Assembly: GCF_014076415.1 (NCBI RefSeq)
Contig: NZ_CP043568.1
Location: forward strand, 4,340,001-4,404,000
Reading direction: 5' to 3'
DNA from: Comamonas testosteroni
GTDB taxonomy: Bacteria > Pseudomonadota > Gammaproteobacteria > Burkholderiales > Burkholderiaceae_C
DNA: 64,000 nucleotides
The notes under the pieces were generated by a model. The model was given only the letters and a program-made list of their open reading frames with translations. It was not told the DNA's origin and did not search any database. A program made the position numbers and the translations under genes. This document shows positions 52,148 through 63,146 of the stretch, one piece after another (position 1 is the first letter of the stretch; each line of letters opens with the position of its first letter).

Positions 52148-53356
52148 ATGCATCGCTTGTCCCAGTCTGCGCCCACTGCTTCCCTGCTGGCTCTCGCCCT
52201 GACGGCGGCCTTCGCGGCTCCCGCCATGGCACAGGAAAAAGTCAAGATCGGCTTCATCACCGACATGTCCAGCCTTTATGCCGATGTGGAAGGCAAGAAC
52301 GGTGCCGTTGCCATACAGATGGCAATTGACGACTTTGGCGGCAAGGTGCTGGGCAAGCCCATCGAGCTGCTCACGGCCGACCACCAGAACAAGGCCGATA
52401 TCGCGGCCAGCAAGGCCCGCGAATGGATAGACACGCAAGGCATCAGCCTGGTGTTCGGCGGCACCAACTCCGCCACGGCCCTGGCCATGGCCAAGGTCGC
52501 CCAGGAGAAGAAGCGCGTCTTTATCGACAATGGCGCGGGCAGCTCGGCCCTGACCAATGAGCAGTGCAGCCCCTATACCGTGCACTACGCTTTCGATACC
52601 GTGGCCCTGGCCAAGGGCACGGGCGGCGCCGTGGTGGACACGGGCGGCAAGAGCTGGTTCTTCGTGACGGCCGACTATGCCTTCGGCCATGCCCTGGAAG
52701 CCGACACCAGCAAGATCATCGAAGCGCGCGGCGGCAAGGTGCTGGGCTCGGTCAAGACGCCACTCAACGCCAGCGACTTCTCCAGCTTCATGCTGCAGGC
52801 ACAGAACAGCAAGGCGCAGATTCTGGGCCTGGCCAATGCGGGCGGAGACACCATCAACTCCATCAAGGCGGCCAAGGAGTTCGGCGTCACCAAGAACATG
52901 AAGCTGGCCGGCCTGCTGGTCTTCTTCAGCGACATCCACAGCCTGGGCCTGAAGAACACCGAAGGCATGCAGTTCACCGCCCCCTGGTACTGGGACATGA
53001 ACGATGGCTCGCGCAAGTTTGCCGATGCCTTCATGGCCAAGACCCAGCGCCGCCCCAGCGAGATCCAGGCCGCCGACTACTCGGCCACCATGAACTACCT
53101 CAAGGCCGTGGAAAAAGCCGGCACGCTGGATGCCGACAAGGTCATGGCCACCTTGAAGAGCACCAAGATCGACGACTTCTTCGGCCAGGGCTACATCCGC
53201 GAAGACGGCCGCTATGTGCACGATATGTACCTGATGCAGGTCAAGTCGCCAGCGGAATCCAAGGGCACCTGGGACTATTACAAGATCATCAAGAAACTGC
53301 CTGCCGATCAGATCTGGACCACCAAGGCGGAAAGCAAATGCCAGTACTGGCGATAA
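52148..53356 (+). CDS. Periplasmic amino-acid/amide receptor (orphan, paralogue 1)
   Basis: A 402-residue receptor with a Sec signal (LLALALTAAFAAPAMA) and mature start EKVKIGFITDMSSLYADVEG. The Peripl_BP_6 fold is clear, for example DHQNKADIAASKAREWIDTQG, then ADYAFGHALEADTSKII and ILGLANAGGDTINSI. It ends ESKCQYWR. It is closely similar throughout to the receptor at 60095 and shares the ESKC ending. CAGGAG precedes the ATG. No ABC permease or ATPase gene is adjacent. The ligand is unknown. Confidence 0.9.
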   Translation: MHRLSQSAPTASLLALALTAAFAAPAMAQEKVKIGFITDMSSLYADVEGKNGAVAIQMAIDDFGGKVLGKPIELLTADHQNKADIAASKAREWIDTQGISLVFGGTNSATALAMAKVAQEKKRVFIDNGAGSSALTNEQCSPYTVHYAFDTVALAKGTGGAVVDTGGKSWFFVTADYAFGHALEADTSKIIEARGGKVLGSVKTPLNASDFSSFMLQAQNSKAQILGLANAGGDTINSIKAAKEFGVTKNMKLAGLLVFFSDIHSLGLKNTEGMQFTAPWYWDMNDGSRKFADAFMAKTQRRPSEIQAADYSATMNYLKAVEKAGTLDADKVMATLKSTKIDDFFGQGYIREDGRYVHDMYLMQVKSPAESKGTWDYYKIIKKLPADQIWTTKAESKCQYWR

Positions 53357-53380
53357 AGCCGATTGCACGGGCAGAACAAG

Positions 53381-53406
53381 ATGGGAGCTCAGGCTCCCAT
53401 TTCTTT
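53381..53406 (+). terminator. Intrinsic terminator after the receptor gene
   Basis: An 8-bp stem (atgggagc at 53381-53388, gctcccat at 53393-53400) with a TCAG loop is followed by TTCTTT. Confidence 0.8.
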
Positions 53407-53893
53407 CCCACCATGAGCAGCGCGATCAGCAGGCCAGGATTGCCCCCTAGCCCTGAAACCAGCGCACGCAAAGTATCCAACCAGCGAATTACTCACATAT
53501 TTAAAACATAAATTACAAAATAAAACATATAGATTTCTCATTCTGTTCTTTAGCTATTTATTTGATAGCTTCAGATGCTCTGCAGTCATCGCATTTATTT
53601 AATTTTTATCAGTAAAATTAATACCATACTCAGAACGCAGAAGTCATTATCAAAACACCTGAATGTGTTTTATTTCGTGGTCTAGGCTTGTGCTGCGTCA
53701 ATAACTGTCTGCTGCGCCATCCCGGGGTCGGGGCAATCTCCATGAGCCATGATTCATGACGCTCTCGGGCAAGGCTACACTGCGCCGCGCTTTATCGGCT
53801 TTACGCCTGTCTCACTACCTAAAAGAAGGTAGTTTTCTTGACCCGTAATAACGCAGCAAGACTGCAAGTTACGGCGCCCTGACCTCCAAACTC
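53407..53893. other. AT-rich leader upstream of the IMPa-like gene
   Basis: This spacer of about 490 bases is strikingly AT-rich for the window between 53490 and 53680. It contains two hairpins: AAAACAC-N6-GTGTTTT at 53652-53671 and ACTACCT-N6-AGGTAGT at 53814-53833. The second is followed by TTTTCTT and lies 60 bases before the metalloprotease start. No gene is recognisable. An AT-rich upstream region is a common sign of horizontally acquired or nucleoid-silenced genes. Confidence 0.6.
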
Positions 53894-56743
53894 ATGTTTC
53901 CTCGCTGGACTCTGACTCTCCTGGCAAGCCTTGCCCTGACCGCCTGCGGCGGTGGTTCTGGTGATTCCTCACCCTCCACGCCCCCCGTCACCGAAACCCC
54001 TGTACAACCCGGCACTCCGGGCGTCACGCCTCCCGAGGTCGCACCTCCTGAAGTCGATCCGCCTGCGGTGCTGCCACCGACCACCGAGCCGCCTACCAGC
54101 AGCCGCATAGAACAGGCATTGCTTGCCGGCGACAGCCACCTGCTGCAGGCCGAAGATCAAACGGAGCTGCTGCAATCGGCCACGCAGCTGATCCAGCAAA
54201 CCCGGCTGCAGCAGCAAAGACTGCTCGCCCAGTTGCTGGACGACAGCACTGCCGCAGCCCTGGACTTCGGCAACAACAGCCAACGCGTCAGCCCATTGCT
54301 ATCGACCAGCGCCAGCCCGCTGCTGGTGGCCAACAACGGCAATGTGCTGGCCAGCATGGCAACGGCCCAGAATGGCCGCGCCCTGGCCTATGGCAAAGAC
54401 CTGATGGGACAGCTGGCCACGGCCTCGGGCGCCAATCAGGCGCAGTTGCCTCTGTTCAGGCGCAGCTTCACCTGGCTTGCCACCGGCAAGGCGCAAGGCC
54501 CGCTGCCGGCCACGCTGCGCATGGCGGCGCAGAACTACAGCCAGGCCTCGGTCACGAATCTGGTCGCACGCCTGGGCAGCAAGGCCGAGATGGTGAACTG
54601 CGCCATCACCGACCCCGCCAACCGCTGCTGGGAAAGCATCGATGTCTTTGTCTTCGGCCAGGACACACCTTTCTCGGCTTCGCTGAGCAACCAGGTCAGC
54701 CGCTACCTGCAGGCCGGCAAGGGAGTGATCTATCTGCACAGCAACTGGGGCGACTCGGCCGGCGGCCGGCAGGTGCTTCAGGCCATGGGCATGGAGCTGG
54801 GCGGCTACGCCGGCAATTACTGGGCGCCGGCCGACGGCTACCAGATCGGCGGCAGGACCGCTGCCCAGCAGCGCCAGGCGGCCGACAGACTGGGGGCGCA
54901 TGAGGCCGCGCTGGCAGCCCTGAAAAACGGCAGCAGTGCCGACTTCTCTACGGACACCAGCCTGATCAGCGCTCTCGACGGCATCCGCAACGATCTGCTG
55001 GGCCAGGAAGGCCAGGGGATCAACCTGTTTGCCGACAGCTACTACCTCAAGCCCTATATGGCCGCGCATCGCCGCCTGGTGCTCTGGGCCGATCTGGCAC
55101 GCCGGCAGGTGGACTATGCCCGGGTGCGACGCTCCGATGCCAGCACCTTTTTGCGCACCATGGCGGCCGACACGCTGAGCTATGCCGTGCGCGAGCATGA
55201 AAGCACGCCGCTGAATTTTGCAGACTGGATGCCCAAGGCCTCGACCAGCCTGGCCACCAGCGACAGCTGGGAAACCATCGAGGTCACCATTGCCCAGGCC
55301 GATGGCCGCACGGCCATCGGCCGCGGCGCCGTGCCGGGCAAGACCGTGCAGGTGCAGATCGTGGATGCCGCAGATGCGGGACTGGCGCTGCGGGTGGGCA
55401 ATATCCGCACGCGCGGCAATCCCCTGGCGCAGGAAAACTACACCAGGCCGCGCTTTCCGGATGGGCACCAGGCGCGCCTGAACAAGGGCCAGACGCTGAG
55501 CTACACCACGGCCTGGGGCGGCCCGCTGTTTCTCAACTACTCGGGGGCCAAGGCCGGCAGCGTGGTCACGTTGCGCGTACGCGGCAGCGTCAAATACGCA
55601 CATTTCGACTTCACGCGCAATCCTGGCGCACAGGAAATCGACGAGGCAGTGCAGGCGCTGCAACGCGGCGACTTTGGCTGGCAGACCTCCAAGATGGTGG
55701 GGGGCGAGGTGCAGCAGACCATTGGCTACGCCAAAAGCGCCATCGGCAGCCACTACCCGCGCACCTATGTCGTGGAGCGCCTCAAGGGCATGATCTTCGA
55801 CAGCAACCACCTGGCCAACGGCTACAACAATATGAGCGCCAGCGCCAATGTGAACAATGTCTGCGCCATGCTGGGCTGGGATTGCAGCGGCAGCATCCAG
55901 CGCGCTCCGGGCGTGCAGCATTTTGTCGGCTGGCTGGCGGCCTGCGGCTTTCTGTGCTCGGGCAATCCTTCGGACGGCGCAGCAGGCCTGGCTCCCGGCT
56001 GGGGCTGGTGGCATGAGCTCGGACACAACACCGTGATGCGCCATATGACGCTGCTGACCGACACCGACGGCCAGGGCGGCAAGAACCCTGGCGGCGGCTG
56101 CCCCGTGGAATGCGACAACAACATCCTGGCCAATGCCAGTGCCCTGCGCCAGTACGCCATCACCAACGGTGCCGAGAACAACAGCGGCGAGCGCATCGAC
56201 CATAAAAAGCTCTACCTGGACATCCAGGCGGCACGCGCCACGGGCAAGAGCGGCGACGCCTTGCAGGCCGATATGTTCCAGCGCTTCTGGACGGCTGCCA
56301 AAAAAAGCGACAACGCCATGCGTGCCGTGCACTTCCAGCTGGCCTTTATCTACACCAAGGAGCGTCTGGGCCAGGGCCAGCCACAGCCTGCCGATGTGAT
56401 CGACTTCCTCGGCATGCTGGGCCGTGGCGAGCGTCTGATCTTCAACGATGCGTACTGGATTGCCAACAGGAATGCGCTGGGCATGGGCAGCTATACCAAG
56501 CGCGAGATCAGCAACCATGAACTGCTGTATGTGCTGTCCAGCCGCATCATCGGCCGTGACATGCGCCAGGTCTTTGCCCACTACGGCATTCCGCTCAGCA
56601 GCACTGCGCTGGACTCGATTGCCGCCCACGGCATGCCTCAGCTCAGCCCCGAGTTCTATGCCATGGTGCCCGGCCAAGGCAACCAACTGGAGCGCGGCCA
56701 GTGGCTGAACTTGGCAGGCGGCGTCCCCGCCTACCCCTTCTGA
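53894..56743 (+). CDS. IMPa-like secreted metalloprotease lipoprotein (peptidase family M88)
   Basis: A 949-residue protein. The signal peptide ends in a lipobox LTAC with Cys18. A Gly/Ser then Pro/Thr-rich linker (about residues 19-62) follows. The large body carries a zinc HExxH site in GWWHELGHNTVMRH, His707 to His711, with Glu708 as the likely catalytic base. Length, lipobox, proline linker and a metalloprotease site about three quarters along match Pseudomonas aeruginosa IMPa, which cleaves O-glycosylated host proteins. The lipoprotein anchor would place it on the outer membrane or allow release. It is monocistronic. The physiological target here is unknown. Confidence 0.82.
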   Translation: MFPRWTLTLLASLALTACGGGSGDSSPSTPPVTETPVQPGTPGVTPPEVAPPEVDPPAVLPPTTEPPTSSRIEQALLAGDSHLLQAEDQTELLQSATQLIQQTRLQQQRLLAQLLDDSTAAALDFGNNSQRVSPLLSTSASPLLVANNGNVLASMATAQNGRALAYGKDLMGQLATASGANQAQLPLFRRSFTWLATGKAQGPLPATLRMAAQNYSQASVTNLVARLGSKAEMVNCAITDPANRCWESIDVFVFGQDTPFSASLSNQVSRYLQAGKGVIYLHSNWGDSAGGRQVLQAMGMELGGYAGNYWAPADGYQIGGRTAAQQRQAADRLGAHEAALAALKNGSSADFSTDTSLISALDGIRNDLLGQEGQGINLFADSYYLKPYMAAHRRLVLWADLARRQVDYARVRRSDASTFLRTMAADTLSYAVREHESTPLNFADWMPKASTSLATSDSWETIEVTIAQADGRTAIGRGAVPGKTVQVQIVDAADAGLALRVGNIRTRGNPLAQENYTRPRFPDGHQARLNKGQTLSYTTAWGGPLFLNYSGAKAGSVVTLRVRGSVKYAHFDFTRNPGAQEIDEAVQALQRGDFGWQTSKMVGGEVQQTIGYAKSAIGSHYPRTYVVERLKGMIFDSNHLANGYNNMSASANVNNVCAMLGWDCSGSIQRAPGVQHFVGWLAACGFLCSGNPSDGAAGLAPGWGWWHELGHNTVMRHMTLLTDTDGQGGKNPGGGCPVECDNNILANASALRQYAITNGAENNSGERIDHKKLYLDIQAARATGKSGDALQADMFQRFWTAAKKSDNAMRAVHFQLAFIYTKERLGQGQPQPADVIDFLGMLGRGERLIFNDAYWIANRNALGMGSYTKREISNHELLYVLSSRIIGRDMRQVFAHYGIPLSSTALDSIAAHGMPQLSPEFYAMVPGQGNQLERGQWLNLAGGVPAYPF

Positions 56744-56765
56744 TACTCGCGTATCTCGGCACAAA

Positions 56766-56794
56766 AAAAGGCAAGCCCTCAAGGCTTGCCTTTT
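56766..56794. terminator. Intrinsic terminator after the IMPa-like gene
   Basis: A 12-bp perfect stem (aaaaggcaagcc at 56766-56777, ggcttgcctttt at 56783-56794) with a 5-base loop can serve both the metalloprotease gene and the convergent thiC. Confidence 0.9.
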
Positions 56795-56800
56795 GTATTT

Positions 56801-56832
56801 TGATAGCTATCAGCGCTTATCAGATAAGCGCC
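56801..56832 (+). repeat. Dispersed palindromic repeat, family B, copy 2
   Basis: tgatagctat precedes the dyad AGCGCTT-N7-AAGCGCC (56812-56832). It is a close match, in opposite orientation, to the element at 18723-18756. It lies between two convergent genes. A degenerate half (cagcgcttat) is at 61416-61425. Confidence 0.7.
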
Positions 56833-56853
56833 AGAGCCCTATTCAACCTTTAA

Positions 56854-58899
<2,046 letters not shown>

Positions 58900-58961
58900 C
58901 TATGCCGCTGAGTTCTGCAACTTCAGCCCTGACCTCCACGCACCGGGCTGCCCGAAAAAGA

Positions 58962-58994
58962 CAAAACCCCAGTGCGCGAGGCGCCTGGGGTTTG
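58962..58994 (-). terminator. Riboswitch-linked terminator in the thiC leader
   Basis: A stem aaaccccag (58964-58972) with ctggggttt (58985-58993) is followed on the minus strand by TGTCTTTTT. It lies between the TPP aptamer and the thiC start, the expected place for ligand-controlled termination. Confidence 0.7.
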
Positions 58995-59066
58995 CTGTGC
59001 CCATGGTTTTCAGGGCTGGCACTGATGCCGGCTGTCCTGTCCATCCATCGGCCCTGCGTCAGGGTC

Positions 59067-59168
59067 CCGCTCTTCTTCCGCCGGTATGAACCGGATCAAG
59101 TTCGTCGGGTTCGCCGCACTGTTTTCACAGTGACTGGCATCTCAGCGCTTTTGCACACCCCGGAGCTG
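59067..59168 (-). promoter_or_regulatory. TPP riboswitch (thi box)
   Basis: Read on the minus strand, the element has CGGGGTGTGC, then the hallmark GCTGAGATGCC, a variable hairpin (CACTGTGAAAACAGTG), then GAACCCG, and the pyrophosphate-side CTTGATCCGGTTCATACCGG. These are the conserved sequence blocks in the right order for a TPP aptamer. The riboswitch is 270 bases upstream of the thiC start, with a terminator in between. Confidence 0.93.
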
Positions 59169-59241
59169 TACGCAGTATAGGCTGGTTTTGCCGCAATTTG
59201 CGCACCATTGAAGCTGTTTAACTATCCTGACCCTCAAGCGC

Positions 59242-59913
59242 CTAATCCGCAGCCTCGTCTAGCCCTTTCAGCGCCAGCCATTCATGGCTGGCCGCACGGC
59301 TTGCGCGCCACTGGTTGATAGGTGCGCTGACATCCTCGTAGCCCAGGGCAATGCCAAAGGCAATCTGGTAGCCATCCGGCAATGCCAGCTGTTCGATCAG
59401 CATATCGTTGTACATGCGCCAGAAGCCCTGGGCACAAGTGGCCAGACCTTTTTCCACGGCCAGCAGCATGAAGGACTGCAGATAGATGCCCAGATCCACC
59501 CATTGCGCATAGCCCATGCGTTCCTCCACGGCCACAAAAATGCCTACGGGCGCACCGAACATCTGGCCGTTCTTGGCCAGCTGGGCCAGACGTGCAGCCT
59601 TGTCCTCGCGGCCGATATTGATTGCGCGGTACAGATCTTCTCCGTTTTCAAAGCGGCGACTGCGGTAGGGCTCCCACAAACCGGGTGGATAGGACAGGCC
59701 GGGGCGCTGCACGGCCTCGGTCTGCCTGGCCTTGGCGCACAGATCCTTGAGCGCCTGTCCGCCCACGGCGGTCACACGCCAGGGTTGCATATTGCCGCCG
59801 GACGGCGCCTGCGCGGCTGTCTCCAGCAAGTCCCGCACCGTGGCAGCAGCCACGGCCTGCGGCAGAAAAGCGCGCACCGAACGACGCTGCTGCAATGCTT
59901 GACGAATATCCAT
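59242..59913 (-). CDS. Nitroreductase family protein (paralogue 1)
   Basis: A 223-residue FMN-binding nitroreductase. The N-terminal FMN phosphate site is RRSVRAFLP, followed by the conserved APSGGNMQPWRV near residue 37. The central segment is LWEPYRSRRFENGEDLYRAINIGRED, with the quinone or nitro-site region FMLLAVEKGLATCAQGFW. Members use NAD(P)H to reduce nitroaromatics, quinones or enones. It is closely similar to the gene at 61449-62111, which flanks the same receptor gene on its other side. It diverges from the receptor gene with about 180 bases between. Confidence 0.9.
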   Translation of the reverse strand: MDIRQALQQRRSVRAFLPQAVAAATVRDLLETAAQAPSGGNMQPWRVTAVGGQALKDLCAKARQTEAVQRPGLSYPPGLWEPYRSRRFENGEDLYRAINIGREDKAARLAQLAKNGQMFGAPVGIFVAVEERMGYAQWVDLGIYLQSFMLLAVEKGLATCAQGFWRMYNDMLIEQLALPDGYQIAFGIALGYEDVSAPINQWRASRAASHEWLALKGLDEAAD

Positions 59914-60094
59914 TTCTTCTTCTTTCCTAAATCGCTGCCCTGCAGTGTAAAAGCTTGCAGCATTTTCCCGAGTCGCCGCGGATACCTTGTCGCGGCCCCG
60001 GTGCTTGCCCTGATGGCGCGCCCTGCTCCAGCTGCGACCATGCTGGCTGCCCGTCGCAGTGACCGGGTACTCACCACCTCAGGAGATGACTCTG

Positions 60095-61315
60095 ATGAAG
60101 CCTCGTTCTGTTTGCTCCGCTCCCGTTTTTTCCGCAAGAACATTGACGCTGGCACTGGGATGCCTGCTGACCGCTGCAGGCGCTCAGGCGCAGGACAGGA
60201 TTCGCATCGGCTTCATCACCGATATGTCGGGCCTCTATGCCGATGTGGACGGCAAGGGCGGCGCCCTCGCCGTGCAGATGGCCGTGGACGACTTTGGCGG
60301 CAAGCTGCTGGGCAAGCCCGTCGAGGTACTGACGGCCGACCACCAGAACAAGGCCGATATCGCGGCCAGCAAGGCACGCGAGTGGTTCGACACCCAGGGC
60401 ATGAACATGCTGATCGGCGGCACCACCTCCAGTGCCGGTCTGGCCATGGGCAAGGTGGCCGACGAGAAGAAAAAGGTCTACATCATCAACGGCGCGGGCA
60501 CTTCGGCTCTGACCAACGATCAGTGCAGCCCCTATTTCGTGCACTATGCCTATGACACCGTGGCGCTGGCCAAGGGCACGGGTAAGGCAGTGGTGGAGCT
60601 GGGTGGCAAGAGCTGGTTCTTTCTGACGGCCGACTACGCCTTTGGCCAGGCGCTGGAGGCCGATACCACCCGCGTGGTCAATGCCGCTGGCGGCAAGGTG
60701 CTGGGCAGCGTCAGGCACCCGCTGAACACGGCCGACTTCTCCTCCTTCCTGCTGCAGGCCCAGAACTCCAAGGCCCAGATCCTGGGCCTGGCCAATGCAG
60801 GCGGCGACACCATCAATGCCATCAAGTCGGCACGCGAGTTCGGCCTGACCAAGACCATGAAGCTGGCTGGCCTGCTGCTGTTCAGCTCCGACATCCACAG
60901 CCTGGGCCTCAAAGCCACGGAAGGCCTGATGTTCACCGACAGCTGGCATTGGGACCTGAATCCCGAAAGCCGCAAGTTCTCGGATCGCTTCTTTGCCAAG
61001 TTCAAGAAGATGCCCACCTCGCTGCAGGCAGCCAACTACTCGGCAGCCATGCAGTATCTGAAGCTGGCCGAGAAGCTGGGCACTACGGATGCCGACAAGA
61101 TCATAGCTGGCTTCAAGGCCACGCCGCTGTCGGACTTCTATGCCAAGGGCGTGATCCGCCCCGACGGCCGCTACGCTCACGACATGTATCTGCTGCAGGT
61201 CAAGGCGCCGGCCGAATCGAAGAAAGCCTGGGATTACTTCAAGGTGCTCAAGACCCTGCCCGGCGACCAGGTCTTCACCACCAAGGAAGAGAGCAAGTGC
61301 GCTCTGTGGAAGTAA
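60095..61315 (+). CDS. Periplasmic amino-acid/amide receptor (orphan, paralogue 2)
   Basis: A 406-residue receptor with a signal peptide (LTLALGCLLTAAGAQA). The mature protein begins DRIRIGFITDMSGLYADVDG. Blocks such as DHQNKADIAASKAREWFDTQG, then FFLTADYAFGQALEADT and ILGLANAGGDTINAI, are near-identical to those of the receptor at 52148, and the end is ESKCALWK. The start at 60095 has AGGAG 9 bases upstream; earlier ATGs in frame are disfavoured. It is flanked on both sides by paralogous nitroreductase genes in the opposite orientation. No transporter partner genes are adjacent. Confidence 0.9.
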   Translation: MKPRSVCSAPVFSARTLTLALGCLLTAAGAQAQDRIRIGFITDMSGLYADVDGKGGALAVQMAVDDFGGKLLGKPVEVLTADHQNKADIAASKAREWFDTQGMNMLIGGTTSSAGLAMGKVADEKKKVYIINGAGTSALTNDQCSPYFVHYAYDTVALAKGTGKAVVELGGKSWFFLTADYAFGQALEADTTRVVNAAGGKVLGSVRHPLNTADFSSFLLQAQNSKAQILGLANAGGDTINAIKSAREFGLTKTMKLAGLLLFSSDIHSLGLKATEGLMFTDSWHWDLNPESRKFSDRFFAKFKKMPTSLQAANYSAAMQYLKLAEKLGTTDADKIIAGFKATPLSDFYAKGVIRPDGRYAHDMYLLQVKAPAESKKAWDYFKVLKTLPGDQVFTTKEESKCALWK

Positions 61316-61330
61316 GCGGCCGGTATTGAG

Positions 61331-61367
61331 AAAAAGAAGCCGGGCTGCCGCTCTGGCGCCCGGCTTC
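61331..61367 (-). terminator. Intrinsic terminator after nitroreductase paralogue 2
   Basis: A 10-bp perfect stem (gaagccgggc at 61336-61345, gcccggcttc at 61358-61367) has a T-run only on the minus strand. It therefore ends the nitroreductase transcript from the right rather than the receptor transcript from the left. Confidence 0.75.
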
Positions 61368-61448
61368 ACCCCTGCGCTCCGGCATCTTGTCCCTTGCTAC
61401 ATGAAGAGAAGCACCCAGCGCTTATTCATCCTGGATTAAATCCAGTTT

Positions 61449-62111
61449 TCATTCAAAACCACGCATCTCGCACCAGTCCTCAAGCCCGGCCCGGGTGGAA
61501 CGCCACTGATTGATGGGCGCGGCCACATCCTCATAACCCAGTGCCATGCCAAAAGCGATCTGGTAGCCCTGTGGCAGCGCCAGATGCCGGCTCACAAAAT
61601 CGCTGTAATTGCGCCAGAAGCCCTGGGCGCAGGTGGCCAGTCCCCTTCCGGTCGCCAGCAGCATCAGCGATTGCAGATAGATTCCCAGATCCACCCACTG
61701 CGCATGCAGCATGCGGCTCTCGACGGCGACGAATACGCCCACAGGCGCGCCAAACATATGGGCGTTGCTGGCCAGCTGCAGCAGCCGCCCATTCCTGTCC
61801 TCACGCCCCACGCCTATGGAACGATAGAGATCCTCGCCGTTGTCAAAGCGGCGGCTGCGATAGGGCTCCCACAGCCGAGCCGGATAGACCTGGGCCGGAT
61901 CGGAGTTGGGCGTCGCTGCAGGCATGGCCTGGCGCAGGGCTTGAAGGCTGCCCCCCGTCAGCGCCATCACGCGCCAGGGCTGGAGGTTGCCGCCGGAGGC
62001 CGCCTGTCCGGCCTGCGCCAGCAAATCCCTGACCAGCGCAGCATCCACCGTCCTTGGCAAAAAAGCACGCACCGAATGGCGCTGCTGCATGGCCTGTTCC
62101 ACATTCATCAT
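61449..62111 (-). CDS. Nitroreductase family protein (paralogue 2)
   Basis: A 220-residue nitroreductase matching paralogue 1 along its whole length: RHSVRAFLP, then AASGGNLQPWRV, LWEPYRSRRFDNGEDLYRSIG, and GRGLATCAQGFWRNY. It probably uses FMN and NAD(P)H. The start MMNVEQAM at 62111 has GAGGC upstream; a longer open frame lacks homology. Compared with paralogue 1 it lacks a few C-terminal residues. Together the two genes bracket a receptor gene, suggesting an old local duplication. Confidence 0.9.
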   Translation of the reverse strand: MMNVEQAMQQRHSVRAFLPRTVDAALVRDLLAQAGQAASGGNLQPWRVMALTGGSLQALRQAMPAATPNSDPAQVYPARLWEPYRSRRFDNGEDLYRSIGVGREDRNGRLLQLASNAHMFGAPVGVFVAVESRMLHAQWVDLGIYLQSLMLLATGRGLATCAQGFWRNYSDFVSRHLALPQGYQIAFGMALGYEDVAAPINQWRSTRAGLEDWCEMRGFE

Positions 62112-62196
62112 TGCTTGCCTCGGGTTTGAGTCGGCAAGCAGTCTCGGCCGGACAGGCAGGACTTTCACCCCTCAAATCGACTACGGGCAAGCACCA

Positions 62197-62224
62197 TGAG
62201 AAAAGCCAACGACAGGCGTTGGCT
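62197..62224 (-). terminator. Intrinsic terminator after cysE
   Basis: An 8-bp stem (agccaacg at 62204-62211, cgttggct at 62217-62224) is followed on the minus strand by TTTTCTC. Confidence 0.75.
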
Positions 62225-62273
62225 CTCATGGCGGAACAGAAGCGTCAAGCGGTCCATGGACAAGCGCTTGGGT

Positions 62274-63110
62274 TTACTTACCCAGAATCTGATCGATCTT
62301 GTCCTTCTGGAATGCCTCGGGTCGTTCGGATTCGCAGGGCATACAGTCCTTGACATGGCCTTGAATCGAGAGCTTCTCGATAGCGGCCCACAACAGTGCA
62401 ATCTGCTTTTCATGGCCGGCAGCGCCTTCGGACAGAGAGCGCATGGCCTGGGCCACGGGGTCGACTTCGGCCGTCACGCCATAGGCGGTGAAGCCGCTCT
62501 TGCCGCAATCTTCGTCGACCACGCCGGCCGCTTGCGTCTTGGCATCGACCTTGGGAGCCAGCTCATGCTCGGTCACATCGGCACTGTGCCCGGTCTTGCT
62601 GGGAATGATGCGCGCCGGAATGCCCACGGCCGTGGCACCTGCAGGCACGGGCTTGATGACCACCGCATTGCTGCCTATCTTGGCACCATCGCCTACCTCG
62701 AAGCCACCCAGCACCTTGGCGCCGGCACTGACCACCACGTTCTTGCCCAGGGTCGGGTGGCGCTTGGCGCCCTTGTAGAGCGAGGTACCGCCCAGGGTAA
62801 CGCCGTGATAGATGGTGCAGCCATCGCCCACAACGGCAGTTTCGCCGATCACGACACCCATGCCGTGATCGATGAAGACCTCGCGACCGATGACGGCACC
62901 GGGGTGGATTTCAATGCCGGTGAACCAACGCCCCATATGCGAGATGAAGCGGCCCAGCCACTTGAAGCCATGCGTCCAGCACCAGTGCGCAGGGCGCTGC
63001 AGCCAGATGGCGTGCAGCCCCGGATAACAGGTGATGACCTCCCAGGTGCTGCGAGCCGCGGGGTCGCGGTCAAGAATGCACTGGATGTCGGAGCGCAGGC
63101 GATCAAGCAT
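62274..63110 (-). CDS. cysE: Serine O-acetyltransferase, EpsC/SRPB type
   Basis: A 278-residue left-handed beta-helix acetyltransferase that makes O-acetylserine for cysteine synthesis. The hexapeptide-repeat core is [43 protein letters not shown], with catalytic His and Asp, and [22 protein letters not shown]. The C-terminal 80 residues extend beyond the shorter CysE form and include a Cys pair (CMPCE) near residue 260. The start is the ATG at 63110; an in-frame TTG precedes it. It lies 36 bases from trmJ, on the same strand, so they are probably co-transcribed. Confidence 0.95.
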   Translation of the reverse strand: MLDRLRSDIQCILDRDPAARSTWEVITCYPGLHAIWLQRPAHWCWTHGFKWLGRFISHMGRWFTGIEIHPGAVIGREVFIDHGMGVVIGETAVVGDGCTIYHGVTLGGTSLYKGAKRHPTLGKNVVVSAGAKVLGGFEVGDGAKIGSNAVVIKPVPAGATAVGIPARIIPSKTGHSADVTEHELAPKVDAKTQAAGVVDEDCGKSGFTAYGVTAEVDPVAQAMRSLSEGAAGHEKQIALLWAAIEKLSIQGHVKDCMPCESERPEAFQKDKIDQILGK

Positions 63111-63146
63111 CAAATAACAACGTGAGGAATGTTTAGCTTGTGAAGT

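Noticed and set aside
54299..56782. 827-codon minus-strand open frame opposite the IMPa-like gene
   Set aside because: Low-complexity Ala/Gly/His composition typical of antisense GC-rich frames. The plus strand has lipobox, linker and zinc site.
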